Origin: JASHPR01 sp963739645
GTDB taxonomy: Bacteria > Actinomycetota > Actinomycetes > Streptosporangiales > Streptosporangiaceae
Reading direction: 5' to 3'
Assembly (NCBI GenBank): GCA_963739645.1
Contig: CAVUBM010000060.1
Span: 124,001 to 188,000 of the forward strand
Length of the DNA: 64,000 bases
The notes below the pieces were generated by a model. That model made no database searches. It saw only the letters and a list, made by a program, of their open reading frames with translations, and was not told the origin of the DNA. The translations under genes and the position numbers were made by a program. This document shows positions 39,323 to 48,853 of this stretch, one piece after another. Positions within the stretch are counted from its first letter, which is position 1, and each line of letters opens with the position of its first letter.

Positions 39323-40271
39323 ATGCCAGAAGCCACGAAGCCGCTCTGCCCGGTCCGGCCGGGCCCACCGGGCCTACCTTCGGCCCAGCCGCCCGGCCCG
39401 CCGGGCCCACCGGTCTCGGCCCAGCCGGCCCCGCTTCGGCCCAGCCGGGCCCCCACCCACCTCCCCTTCCCCCTTCACGGCCCAGCCGGGGCCGTCTCGT
39501 CTCGCCCGGGCGCTGATCCTCGGGTACGCGACGGCGGTGTACGTGTTCTTCGTCGCCATAACGGTCTACTCGGTGGGCTTCTTCATCGGCTTCGGCGTGC
39601 CCAAGGGGATCGACCAGGGCACCCACCTCGCCTGGCCGCTCGCGGTGGTCATTGACGCCGCGCTGCTGCTGCTGTTCGCGGTCCAGCACACCGTGATGGC
39701 CCGGCCGTGGTTCAAGCACCGCTGGATCCGCCTGGTCCCGCAGCCGGCCGAGCGGGCCACGTTCGTGCTGGCCGCGAGCCTGGTGCTGGCGCTGGTGTTC
39801 TGGCTGTGGCGGCCGGTCCGCGGCACCGTGTGGGACCTGTCCGGGCCGGGCGCGGCCGCGTTGCTCACCGTGTACGCGGTCGGCTGGGCCGTGGTCCTCG
39901 GCTCCACGTTCCTGATCAGCCACAGCGACCTGTTCGGGCTGCGCCAGGCCTGCCGCTACGCCCGCGGGACCGCCTACCGCCCGCCGGGCTTCACCCAGCG
40001 CGGCCTGTACCGCGTGGTCCGGCATCCGCTCATGACCGGCTTCGTGATCGTGTTCTGGGCGGCTCCGGCCATGACGCTCGGCCATCTGCTGTTCGCCGCC
40101 GCCGCGACCGGTTACATCCTGGTCGGCATAGCCTTCGAGGAACGTGACCTGAGGCTGGACCTCGGCGAGGCGTACCGCGCCTACGCGACCCGCGTGCCCG
40201 CGCTGATCCCCAGCTTCCGGACCGCCCGCGGGCCGCAACCCGCCGCCAGCGAAGGAGACCGCGCGAGATGA
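39323..40271 (+). CDS. mddA: MddA-like methanethiol S-methyltransferase (NnrU/isoprenylcysteine methyltransferase fold), likely frameshift near N-terminus
   Basis: The intact core begins at 39537 (244 residues) but already lies inside the first TM helix, so the true start is upstream; ATG 39323 gives a Pro/Gly-rich leader and needs one frame change. Features: five or so TM segments, LFAVQHTVMARPWFK, LISHSDLFGLRQA, LYRVVRHPLMTGF and FEERDL, all typical of MddA, which makes dimethyl sulfide from methanethiol and S-adenosylmethionine in the membrane. The leader is encoded by short DNA repeats. The stop overlaps the next gene (ATGA). Confidence 0.75.
39381..39488. repeat. Four copies of CGGCCCAGCCG in a proline-coding leader
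   Basis: The 11-mer CGGCCCAGCCG occurs at 39381, 39417, 39437 and 39478 within the low-complexity Pro/Gly/Ala leader of the MddA-like gene. Spacing is irregular (36, 20, 41), so this looks like slippage-derived low complexity, not a regulatory array. Confidence 0.8.
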
Positions 40272-41212
40272 GCCACGGGAACACCCCGCCAGGCCGCCCG
40301 GCGCCCCGGGTCGGCACGTTCCCGCCGTTCACCGTGCTCCAGCAGGGCCCGGAGGCCACCCGGGCCTTCCTGGCCCAGGCCGGCGAGGCGGGAGCCGATC
40401 ATGTTTGCTGCTCCGACCACGTGAGCTTCTACGGCGTCGGTTTCGACGGGCTGGTGCAGGCCACGGCGCTGACCATGCTGCACCCCACGCTGCCGGTCCA
40501 TATCGGCGTGTACCTGCTGCCGCTGCGCCACCCCGTCCCGGTGGCGCGCCAGCTCGCCGACATCAGCCAGCTCGCACCGGGGCGGCTCGTGCTCGGGGTC
40601 GGGGTGGGCGGCGAGGACCGTCACGAGATCGAGGTCTGCGGGGTCGACCCGGCCACCCGCGGGCAGCGGATGGACGAATGCCTCACGATCCTGCGCCAGC
40701 TCCTGACCGGCGCGCCCACCACCGTCCACGGCAAGTTCTTCGATGTTGACGACGCGGTCATCGCGCCGCCCGCGGCGGTCCCCATCCTCGTCGGCGGCCG
40801 CTCCGACGTGGCCGTCCGGCGGGCCGGGCGGCTCGGCGACGGCTGGCTCGGCGTCTGGAACTCACCCCGGCGGTTCGCAGCCGCCGTGGAGATGGCCGCG
40901 CAGGAAGCCGCCCGGGTCGGCAGGCCCGACCCGCCGACGCGGCACGCCATGCAGGTGTGGTGCGGGTTCGCGGACACGCCGGGCGCGGCCCGCGCCTGCC
41001 TGGCCCCGGCCATGGAGGCCATGTACCAGCTGCCGTTCGAGCGCTTTGAGCGGTACTGCCCGTACGGCACCCCCGACGACGTGGCCGGGTTCCTCGCGCC
41101 CTACGTCGAGGCCGGCTGCACGGAGTTCAACCTGATCCCGCAGTCACCAGACCCGGACCGCGTCGCCGCTGACGTGGCCGCGGTCAAGCGGCGTCTCGCC
41201 GGGATAGCGTGA
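40268..41212 (+). CDS. LLM-class (luciferase-like) flavin-dependent oxidoreductase
   Basis: 314 residues, start overlapping the MddA-like stop. SDHVSFYG, LVLGVGVGGEDRHE, ILVGGRSDVAVRRAGRLGDG mark a bacterial-luciferase-like TIM barrel; actinobacterial members use F420 or FMN. Coupled to a membrane methyltransferase and a cupin. Substrate unknown. Confidence 0.9.
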   Translation: MSHGNTPPGRPAPRVGTFPPFTVLQQGPEATRAFLAQAGEAGADHVCCSDHVSFYGVGFDGLVQATALTMLHPTLPVHIGVYLLPLRHPVPVARQLADISQLAPGRLVLGVGVGGEDRHEIEVCGVDPATRGQRMDECLTILRQLLTGAPTTVHGKFFDVDDAVIAPPAAVPILVGGRSDVAVRRAGRLGDGWLGVWNSPRRFAAAVEMAAQEAARVGRPDPPTRHAMQVWCGFADTPGAARACLAPAMEAMYQLPFERFERYCPYGTPDDVAGFLAPYVEAGCTEFNLIPQSPDPDRVAADVAAVKRRLAGIA

Positions 41213-41247
41213 TCCCATCTCGGAGGACTCCGGCGAAAGGAACGCGC

Positions 41248-41637
41248 ATGCAGATCCGTCACGGCGGCCGCGACAGCGAGCAGGGTCCTGCGGAGAACTT
41301 CACCGGGACAGTGTGGATGGACAAGATCGCGGTGCCGTCCGACGACGCGCCGATCGCGGTCTACAGCGTGCACTTCGCCCCCGGCGCGCACACCGCCTGG
41401 CACGCCCACCCGCGCGGGCAGACACTGCACGTCACCGAGGGGACGGGCCTGGTCCAGCGCCGGGGCGGGCCGGTCGAGGAGATCCGGGCCGGTGACACGG
41501 TGTGGACCGACGCCGGCGAGTGGCACTGGCACGGCGCGGGCCCGCGCACGTTCATGACCCACCTCGCCGTGCAGCAGGCCGTGGACGGCGCCACGGCCAA
41601 GTGGGGCGAGCACCCGGCCGGCGACTACCCGGGCTAG
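41248..41637 (+). CDS. Cupin-domain protein
   Basis: 129 residues from ATG 41248 (MQIRHGGRDSE) with GAAAGG upstream. One cupin barrel: FAPGAHTAWHAHPRGQTLHV (metal-ligand histidines), DAGEWHWHGAG. It follows the LLM gene by 35 bases and is likely in that operon. Its stop TAG lies within the target duplication of the adjacent IS element, so the insertion left the protein intact. Confidence 0.9.
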   Translation: MQIRHGGRDSEQGPAENFTGTVWMDKIAVPSDDAPIAVYSVHFAPGAHTAWHAHPRGQTLHVTEGTGLVQRRGGPVEEIRAGDTVWTDAGEWHWHGAGPRTFMTHLAVQQAVDGATAKWGEHPAGDYPG

Positions 41638-41640
41638 CCG
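41631..41640. repeat. Left target-site duplication of the IS element
   Basis: GGGCTAGCCG directly abuts the left end of the element and is repeated exactly at 43152-43161. Its core GGCTAGCC is palindromic. Confidence 0.9.
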
Positions 41641-41700
41641 CAAGGCCACGTAGTTAACATCCGGTTGGGACGCGTCAAGGCGTGTCGGTCCCGCGTATGG

Positions 41701-41758
41701 CAACGGGACTCATCGATGATCCGGTTCGACCAAGAGCCGATCATGAGGAGTCCCGTTG
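41701..41758 (+). promoter_or_regulatory. Hairpin sequestering the transposase ribosome site and start
   Basis: CAACGGGACTC (41701-41711) pairs perfectly with GAGTCCCGTTG (41748-41758), extended inward by further ATGATC pairing. The right arm contains part of the GAGGAG ribosome site (41745-41750) and the TTG start (41756). A transcript entering from outside would fold and block translation, as known for IS10-type elements, limiting transposition caused by neighbouring promoters. Confidence 0.75.
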
Positions 41759-43117
41759 AAGGACCAGTGTGTCATCACCAGGAAGGTGACGGTAGCGGCT
41801 GGCGTGTTCGCCCCTGGCCATCTGGGTGAACTCACCCAGATCGTGCCGTTCGAGATGGTCGACCAGGCGCTGGCGGCCACCGGCACGACCCAGGCGCGGA
41901 TACGCGTGCTGCCGTCGCGGGTGGTGGTGTATCTGCTGCTGGCCGGGTGCCTGTTCGCCGGGCTCGGCTACCGGCAGGTGTGGCACAAGCTGGCCGCCGG
42001 CCTGGGCGAGCTGCCGGTGGCCAGCCCGAGTGACAACGCTTTGTGGCAGGCCCGCGCACGCCTGGGCGCCGCGCCGCTGCGGTGGCTATTCGACCTGCTG
42101 CGCGGCCCGGCCACGGCGATCACTTCCGGGCCGGTGCGCTGGTGCGGGCTGCTGGTGTGCGCCATCGACGGCACCACCATGACCATCCCAGATAGCCCCC
42201 GGAACCTGGCCGTGTATGGCAAGCAGGCCGGCAACCACGGCGGGTCGGGCTATCCGCTGCTGCGGCTAGTGGCCCTGGTGGCCTGCGGCACCCGCACCAT
42301 CATCGACGCTGTATTCGGCCCCACCAGCTGCGGTGAGCTGGACTACACCCGGCGGCTGCGGCGCAGCCTGCACCCCGGCATGCTGGTGCTGCTGGACCGC
42401 AACTTCGACACTGCCGCGCTGATCGGCCAGCTCGCCGCCACCGGCGCGGACCTGCTGGTCCGCCTCAAGAGCAACCGCAAGCTGCCGGTGCTGCGCCGCT
42501 ACCACGACGGGTCCTGCCTGTCGCAGATCGGCACCGTCCGGGTGCGGGTCATCGAATGCGAGATCACCATCGCCACCAGCGCCGGGCGGCACACCGGCAT
42601 CTACCGCCTGGCCACCACCCTGCTCGACCACCGCCAGCACCCGGCACCCGCGCTGGTCACCCTCTACCACCAGCGCTGGGAGATCGAAACCGCCTACCTG
42701 GAACTGAAAGCCAGCATCCTCGGCGGCCAGGTCCTGCGCGCCCGCGCCCCCGCTGGCATCGCCCAGGAGGTCTACGCCCTGCTGACCTGCTACCAGATCC
42801 TGCGCATCGCCATCACCGACGCGATCGAGGCCACCGGCGGCATCGACCCCGACCGCGGCAGCTTCACCATCGCCCTCAGCGCCGCCCGCGACCTGATCAC
42901 CCAGGCGGCCAACATCATCGCCGATACCATCATCGACCTGATCGGCGTCATCGGCCGCCGCGTGCTGGACAACCTGCTACCCGACCGGCGCCTGCGCGTC
43001 AGCCCCCGCATCGTCAAACGCGCGATCTCCAAATACCAGGCCAGAGGCCCCAACATCAACCGGCGCAGCTACAAAGCCACCCTCAACATCAACATCCTCA
43101 CGGCTTCTGGGCCTTGA
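41756..43117 (+). CDS. IS4-family transposase
   Basis: 453 residues from TTG 41756 with GAGGAG upstream. DDE features: D in CAIDGTTMTIPD, D in LVLLDRNFDTA, and the Y-2-RW-E type signature YHQRWEIETAYLELK with the catalytic Glu. N-terminal ELTQIVPFEMVDQAL and PSRVVVYLLLAGCLF match the IS4 N-terminal domain common in actinobacteria. Uninterrupted frame, so probably functional. Confidence 0.94.
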   Translation: MKDQCVITRKVTVAAGVFAPGHLGELTQIVPFEMVDQALAATGTTQARIRVLPSRVVVYLLLAGCLFAGLGYRQVWHKLAAGLGELPVASPSDNALWQARARLGAAPLRWLFDLLRGPATAITSGPVRWCGLLVCAIDGTTMTIPDSPRNLAVYGKQAGNHGGSGYPLLRLVALVACGTRTIIDAVFGPTSCGELDYTRRLRRSLHPGMLVLLDRNFDTAALIGQLAATGADLLVRLKSNRKLPVLRRYHDGSCLSQIGTVRVRVIECEITIATSAGRHTGIYRLATTLLDHRQHPAPALVTLYHQRWEIETAYLELKASILGGQVLRARAPAGIAQEVYALLTCYQILRIAITDAIEATGGIDPDRGSFTIALSAARDLITQAANIIADTIIDLIGVIGRRVLDNLLPDRRLRVSPRIVKRAISKYQARGPNINRRSYKATLNINILTASGP

Positions 43118-43151
43118 CACGCCCCGCCGGGACGTTAACTACGTGGCCTTG

Positions 43152-43161
43152 GGGCTAGCCG
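43152..43161. repeat. Right target-site duplication of the IS element
   Basis: Exact copy of GGGCTAGCCG at 41631-41640, immediately after the right inverted repeat. Confidence 0.9.
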
Positions 43162-43166
43162 GCCCG

Positions 43167-44156
43167 TCAGGGGATGAGCACCGCCCGCCGGTGCGGCGCC
43201 CGCCCGCACCGGGACCAGCCCTCGGCCGCCTGGGCCAGGGGCAGCGTCTCCCGGTCGGTGGTCAGCCGCCCGGCCGCGGCGTGCGCGAGGATCTCGTCCA
43301 GCGCCCGGGCCTTCTGCTCGGGGCTGAGCGCGTTGTTGGTGTAGCCGAGCAGGGACAGGGTGCCGCCCCGCAGCGTGGCCGACCCCACGGACGCCTGCGC
43401 CGCCGCCGACGATCCCAGGTTGACCAGCCGGCCCCGCGGCGACATGATCCGCAGCGCGGCCTCGGCCAGGCCCCACACCGGGTCGAGCACCAGGTCGACC
43501 TGGCCGCCCGCGGCCTCGGCCAGCGCGGCGTCGAGGTCGTAGGCGCCGAGGTCGGCGACCGCGTCCGCGCCGAGTTCGGCCGCGCGGGCCCGGCCGTGCG
43601 GGTCGCGGCACGCGGCGGTGACCCGCCCGGCCCCGAGCAGCCGGGCCGCCTGCACGCCCACCTGCCCGACCGTGCCGCTGGCGCCGAGCACCAGAACGTG
43701 CTCGCCGGGCTGCAGCCCGCCCCGCCAGGTCAGCGCCATCCAGGCCGCGATCGCGGACAGGCCGAGCGCCGCGACCAGGTCGTCGTCCACGCCGTCGGGC
43801 AGCGGCAGCACGGCCGCATCCTCGGCCACGCACAGCTCGGCCATGGCGCCGTCACCGGCCCGCATCCCCGCGTCGCAGCTGAACCAGACCCGCTGGCCGG
43901 CGGGCAGCGCGTCGGACTCGGCGATGGTCCCGACGCCCTGGACCCCCGGCGCGTACGGCAGCGCCGGGGCGCCGAAGTAGGAGGTGCCCGACGCGCACAG
44001 CAGGTCGAGCGGGTTGACCGGGGCCGCCGTCACCCGGATCAGCGCCTGGCCGGGGCCACGGCCAGGCGCCGGGTGCGGCCGGTGCTCGGGCGGGTCGCCG
44101 TGGCGGCTGATCACTGCCGCCTGCATCGTCCCCGGCGAGGCCCCGTCACTCGTCAC
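43167..44156 (-). CDS. Zinc-binding-dehydrogenase/quinone oxidoreductase (MDR superfamily)
   Basis: 329 residues. N-terminal GroES-like domain (VTAAPVNPLDLLCASG, LPYAPGVQGVG) and a Rossmann NADPH site LVLGASGTVGQVGVQAA. No zinc-binding cysteines are evident, so it is of the quinone-reductase type. It overlaps the upstream amidohydrolase by 11 bases, so the two are coupled and leftward. Substrate unknown. Confidence 0.92.
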   Translation of the reverse strand: MTSDGASPGTMQAAVISRHGDPPEHRPHPAPGRGPGQALIRVTAAPVNPLDLLCASGTSYFGAPALPYAPGVQGVGTIAESDALPAGQRVWFSCDAGMRAGDGAMAELCVAEDAAVLPLPDGVDDDLVAALGLSAIAAWMALTWRGGLQPGEHVLVLGASGTVGQVGVQAARLLGAGRVTAACRDPHGRARAAELGADAVADLGAYDLDAALAEAAGGQVDLVLDPVWGLAEAALRIMSPRGRLVNLGSSAAAQASVGSATLRGGTLSLLGYTNNALSPEQKARALDEILAHAAAGRLTTDRETLPLAQAAEGWSRCGRAPHRRAVLIP

Positions 44157-45637
44157 CGTGGTCGCTGTCCTTCCCCTGGGCCGGCTTCCACTGGGCCGTG
44201 CCGGTGTAGGTGTACGGGTTGTCGAGCTCCTGCGTCTCCGGGATCTCCGGGTGCATGCCCTCGGTCCAGGCCTCGGGCCCGAGCTCGCCCCGCAGGTAGT
44301 CGACCGTCTGCTCGATCGCCGCGCGCGCCTTGGCCAGGTCCACGCCGATCAGGGCGTGGTCGTACTTCACCACCCGGCCGTTGACGACCACGGTGTGCAC
44401 GTCGCCGCGCTGGGCCTGGAAGACCACGTGCCCGTAGGGGTGCAGCAGCGGGAACATCACCGGCGACGCGTCGTTCTTGATCAGCACCAGGTCGGCCTTC
44501 TTGCCGGGTTCCAGGCTGCCGATCAGCGAGTCCAGGCCGAGCGCCCTGGCCCCGCCCCGGGTGGCCCAGTCCACCACCTGCTCGGCGCGCAGCTTGTGGT
44601 GGGTGACGGTCTCGTCCCGGTTGTGCGCCTCCAGGTGCTCGCGGGCCCGGTCGGCGCTGAGCGTGGCCCGCATGGCCGAGAACAGGTCGGCGCTCCACCA
44701 GACGCTGGTGTCCATGGACAGCGATACGCCGATGCCGTGCTCGCGCAGCTTCCAGGTGGGCGGGTAGCCCTGCCCGGCGCTCTGCTCGCTCTCGGTGGAG
44801 AGCGAGACCGTACCCGCCGGTGGCCGCGATCCGGTGGTAGGAGTCGGCGGACAGGCTGGCCGAGTGCACGTAGATCGTGGCCGGGGTCATGAACCCGTGA
44901 TCGTGCATCAGCCGGATGCCCTCGTCGGTCGTCACCTTCCACACCCCGGCGTGCGTGGTGACCGGGACGCCCAGGTCGCGGGCCACCTCGAAGGCTGCCT
45001 TCTCCGGGAAGTCCGGGGCGGCCGGGGGGACGTCGAAGGCGATCTGGAAGCCGAGCATGTCGCTGCCGCCGCCGCCGAAGTAGCGGTCGACGAAGGCGCG
45101 GAACTCCGGGGTGGCCGACCACTCCCAGGGGGCCGCCTGAATGTTCCCGTAGGCCAGGACGAACCGGCCGGGAACCGATCGCAGCGCGTCCACCGCCGCC
45201 TCCGCGTGGTCGGTCGTCTGCAGGTTGTGCGACCAGTCCACGCTGGTGGTCACGCCGGCGTCGATCGCCTCGATCGCGCTGAGCAGGTCGCCCGCGTGGA
45301 TGTCCTGCGGCCGGAACGACTTGCCCCACTGCAGGTAGTTCCACACGAAGTACTGGGTCAGCGTCCAGTCGGCGCCGTAGCCGCGCATCGCGGTCTGCCA
45401 CATGTGCCGGTGGGTATCGATCATGCCGGGCATGAGGATGCCGCCGGTGGCGTCGATCTCGGCGGTGCCCTCGGGCACCTCGAGACCGGGCCCGACCGCG
45501 GCGATGCTGTCGCCGCTGATCAGGACGTCGGCGCCGGGCAGCACATGATGGGCGTCGTCCATGGTCAGCACGGTGGCGTTGCGGAACACGACCGGCCGGC
45601 CCGGCGTCAGGTCAGCGGCAGTCGGGCTGGCAGTCAT
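44146..45637 (-). CDS. Amidohydrolase of the cytosine deaminase/TRZ-ATZ group (one frameshift)
   Basis: About 497 residues from ATG 45637 with GGAGGG upstream. Metal ligands: DTHRHMWQ (HxH), H in VTTHAGVWK, further H in YVHSASLS and D in MDTSVWWSADLF; the C-terminus (SLEPGKKADLVLIKND) is typical. One frame change near 44812. It would deaminate or dechlorinate a small heterocycle or amide. Coupled to the MDR gene. Confidence 0.87.
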
Positions 45638-45827
45638 GGGTCCCTCCACTAGCTCGCAGGCAGTTATCGGCGATGCGGACGCTCGTCCGGGTCACGGCTG
45701 GAGTCAGCCTGTCCGGAAGCGTTGTCGGTTTCGTGATCGGTGTCAAGAGCGGTCGCGGTCCCGCGGCGGCCCGCCTGGCGGGGCTTGTCCGCATCGCGGT
45801 CAGGCCCCGCCGACGGGTCAGGACCCG

Positions 45828-46501
45828 CTACTTGCCGCCGAACAGGCTCAGCGCGGGCTTGCCGAAGGGCAGCGGCTTGCCGCCCACCGACACGATGGCC
45901 GTGCCCAGGTACCCGTAGTACCCGAGGGCCGCGAACACCAGGACGAACACGCCGCCCGCGCGCTGCGCGCCGGTGGATGACCCCAGCACGCCGATGGTGA
46001 TCAGCGTGACCCCGACCACCCCGGCGCCCAGGATCAGCGAGAACAGCAGCGGGATCCGCAGGCTGACCAGGAACAGCATGAAGATCACGATGTCCCACGA
46101 GATCAGGAACTGCCCGATGGTGTGCAGGATGCTGGCCGGCGGGATGCCGTACCAGTTGTGCGCGAGCCCGAGCACCAGCGCGGCGTAGCTGATCCAGAAG
46201 CACGCGAACGCGCCCAGGACCGTGGCCACGAAGGTCTGGCCGAGTGCCGCGGCCCACACGGTGGTCACCAGCAGGCCCAGGCCAGTGGCCGCGAAGACGA
46301 TCGGCATGATCGTGTTGCCCTGGACCACGAGCGGCACGTAGCCGAGCAGCGAGATACCCAGGGCGGTGCTGCCGAGCGCGAAGACCAGCAGGCCAAGCGG
46401 GACCGGGTCGCGGCCGGCGGCGCGGCCACCATCTCCTCAGCCGGCGCTGGGGGCGCCTCGGGAACCTTCTCGTCGCTGGTGTCTGCCTGAACGTCTGTCA
46501 C
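45828..46501 (-). CDS. GPR1/FUN34/YaaH (SatP)-type acetate/succinate transporter (one frameshift)
   Basis: About 225 residues from GTG 46501, preceded by AGGAGG at 5 bases. After a Pro/Glu-rich N-terminus the frame shifts near 46425; the remaining protein has six TM segments and family motifs such as LGAFACFWISYAAL, HNWYGIPP and FLISWDIVIFMLF. It moves short monocarboxylates across the membrane. Located between the amidohydrolase and the divergent IclR gene, so uptake of the pathway substrate or product is plausible. Confidence 0.85.
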
Positions 46502-46754
46502 CGGAGCCTCCTCATGATGTGGCGCATCGCCAGGGAATGGGACCATTGCGGCCAGCTGTGACCGCAATGCGGACAAAGACTCGCGTAGTGAACGCGCATA
46601 GCATTTCTCTCCGCCATGCGGAAGTCAATAGCCCTGCCGCCCGGCGAGAAGCTTGCTTATCGGGCCGCTAGCTGGGATACGTGAATGAGTGTCCGCGATG
46701 CGGCCAGAAACGGCCGGCCACGATACAGTCGGTGTCGGCTAGGAGAGGAGGGCC

Positions 46755-47609
46755 ATGGCCCGCCGTGACAGCAGCCCGGACTTCATCGAGGCGCTGGCCC
46801 GCGGACTCGACGTGCTCCGCGCCTTCGAGCCGCGCCAGCCCGTCATGTCCCTGGCCGCGGTGGCCGCCGCCGCCGGGCTGCCCCGGCCCACCGCGCGGCG
46901 GGTGCTGCTCACCCTGGAGCGCCTGGGCTACGTGCGCGTCGCCGAGCGCGGCGGCTACGAGCTGACGCCGCGCGTGCTGGAGCTCGGCACCAGCTACGTG
47001 CTGTCGCGCAACCTGTGGGAGGTGGCCAGGCCGCACATGGAGCGGCTGGTGGCGCGCACCCACGAGTCCTCGTCCATCGCCCAGCTCGACGGCAGCGACA
47101 TCGTCTACGTGGCCAGGGTCGCGGTCCCGAAGATCATCGCGCTGGCGGTCACCATCGGCACCAGGTTCCCGGCCATGCAGACCTCGCTGGGCAAGATCAT
47201 GCTCGCGGCGCTGCCGCCCGGTGAGGCCGAGCAGGTGCTCGCCGAGCCGAGCCGGTCGCCGGTCACCCCCCGCTGGCAGCCCAGCCTGGCCGAGCGCACG
47301 GCGGAGCTGCGGGAGGTCAGGGCCAGGGGCTGGTCGCTCACGGACGAGCAGCTCGCCCTCGGGATCCGCTCGGTGGCCGCCCCGCTCAGGGACGGGGACG
47401 GGAAGGTGCTCGCCGCGCTGAACGTCACCGTGCACGCGGCCGAGACGCCGGTCGAGGTCCTGACCGGGGAGTACCTGCCGATGCTGCTGCAGACGGCCGG
47501 GTCGATCAGCGCCGACTGGGCCGCCTGCCAGGCGGCGCCCCAGGTGACCGTGCCAGCAGAAGCGCCGGACATCTGTCCGGCCAGCGGACAGAAGGATGCC
47601 CAGCCCCAT
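46755..47609 (+). CDS. IclR-family regulator (PcaR/PobR type), reading through into the CoA-transferase
   Basis: ATG 46755 with AGAGGAGG. The winged helix (FIEALARGLDVLRAFE, AAAAGLPRPTARRVLLTLERLGYV) and effector domain (MQTSLGKIMLAALP, SLTDEQLALGIRSVAAPL) give an IclR protein of about 265 residues. No stop occurs before the CoA-transferase, which follows in the same frame through a polar linker. Either the genes are truly fused or a stop was lost to an indel. Its likely targets are the flanking aromatic-degradation genes and the divergent transporter. Confidence 0.85.
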
Positions 47610-48837
47610 ATGAGCAGCGAACAAAGCCGGACCGAGCCCGATCACAGCGAACACGGATCGCCGCCCGCGCCCGGCACCAGACCTGGCCCGCTGGCGGGAC
47701 TGGTGGTGGCCGATTTCTCCCGGGTGCTGGCCGGCCCGTACTGCACGATGCTGCTGGCCGACCTGGGTGCGGACGTGATCAAGGTGGAGGGCCCGGGCGG
47801 CGACGACACCCGGACCTGGATGCCGCCGGTGGCCGGCGACGGGGTATCCACCTACTTCCTGGCCATCAACCGCAACAAGCGCTCGGTCGCGCTCGACCTC
47901 AAGCAGCCCGGTGACCTGACCCTGGCCCACGAGCTGGCCCGCCGCGCGGACGTGTTCGTGCACAACTTCAAGCCCGGCGGGCTGAGCCAAGTTCGGCCTG
48001 GACTACGACTCGGTCAGCGCCGCGAACCCGCGCATCATCTACGCGTCGATCAGCGGTTTCGGCGCGGGCGGCGGCAAGGACCTGCCCGGGTACGACCTGA
48101 TGGTGCAGGCCATGTCCGGGCTGATGAGCCTCACCGGCGACCCGGACGGGCCGCCCTACCGCGCGGGCATCTCGCTGTTCGACGTGATCGCCGGCCTGCA
48201 CACCACCATCGGCATCCTGGCCGCGCTCAACCACCGCGCCGCCACCGGCGAGGGCCAGCACATCGAGGCCAGCCTGCTGGCCTCGGCGCTGTCCGGCATG
48301 GTGAACCAGACCAGCGCGTACGTGACCGGCGGGCGTGACGCCGTTCCGGATGGGCAACTCCCACCCCAGCCTGTTCCCGTACGAGCCGCTGCCCACCGAG
48401 CGACGGCGAGCTCATCGTGACCGCGGGCAACGACGTCCAGTTCCGCAAGCTGTGCGAGGCGCTCGGGGTCGCCCGAGCTGGCCGACGACCCGCGGTTCGC
48501 CCGCAACGAGGGGCGCACGGCCAACCGGCACGAGCTGCGCCCGCTGCTGGCCGAGCAGCTGTCCCGGCGGACCGCGGAGGAGTGGTTCCACGACCTGATC
48601 AAGGCGGGCGTGCCCTGCGGCCCGATCAACACCGTGGCCCAGGGGATCGAGTTCGCCGAGAGCATCGGGCTGGAGCCGGTGGTCACCGCCGGGGAGGGCG
48701 ACACCGCGCGCCCGACCGTCCGGCACCCGCTCACGTTCTCGGCCACCCCGCCGCGCTACGACTACCCCCCGCCCAAGCTCGACGAGCACGGCGACCAGAT
48801 CCGGGCCTGGCTCGCCGCCCCGGACCAGCCCTCATAA
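47610..48837 (+). CDS. Class III (CaiB/BaiF) CoA-transferase (several frameshifts)
   Basis: About 408 residues starting at or before ATG 47610 (MSSEQSRTEPDHSEHG). LVVADFSRVLAGPYCTM, LADLGADVIKVEGPGGD and NRNKRSVALDLK are diagnostic. Frames change near 47985, 48345, 48400 and 48470; further pieces MVQAMSGLMSLTGDPD, GISLFDVIAGLHTTIGILAA and PCGPINTVAQG complete the family pattern. It transfers CoA to a carboxylic acid. It lies 16 bases before the extradiol dioxygenase genes. Confidence 0.84.
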
Positions 48838-48853
48838 CGCCAAGGGAGCCGCC

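Larger units (their letters stand above)
41641..43151 (+). mobile_element. Complete IS4-family insertion sequence, 1511 bp
   Basis: Bounded by 41-bp imperfect terminal inverted repeats (41641-41681 and 43111-43151, 35 of 41 matching; the outer 18 identical, CAAGGCCACGTAGTTAAC) and a perfect 10-bp target duplication. It contains one transposase gene, intact, whose stop lies in the right inverted repeat. Perfect ends and duplication point to recent insertion. It sits between the cupin stop and the 3' end of the convergent MDR gene, harming neither. Confidence 0.93.

Noticed and set aside
39381..39488. Possible operator array of CGGCCCAGCCG
   Set aside because: Spacing is irregular and the copies lie in a low-complexity proline-coding leader.
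46681..46965. Possible small zinc-ribbon protein (MNECPRCGQ)
   Set aside because: The CxxC appears only once, and the frame soon runs out of phase through the IclR gene; likely chance.
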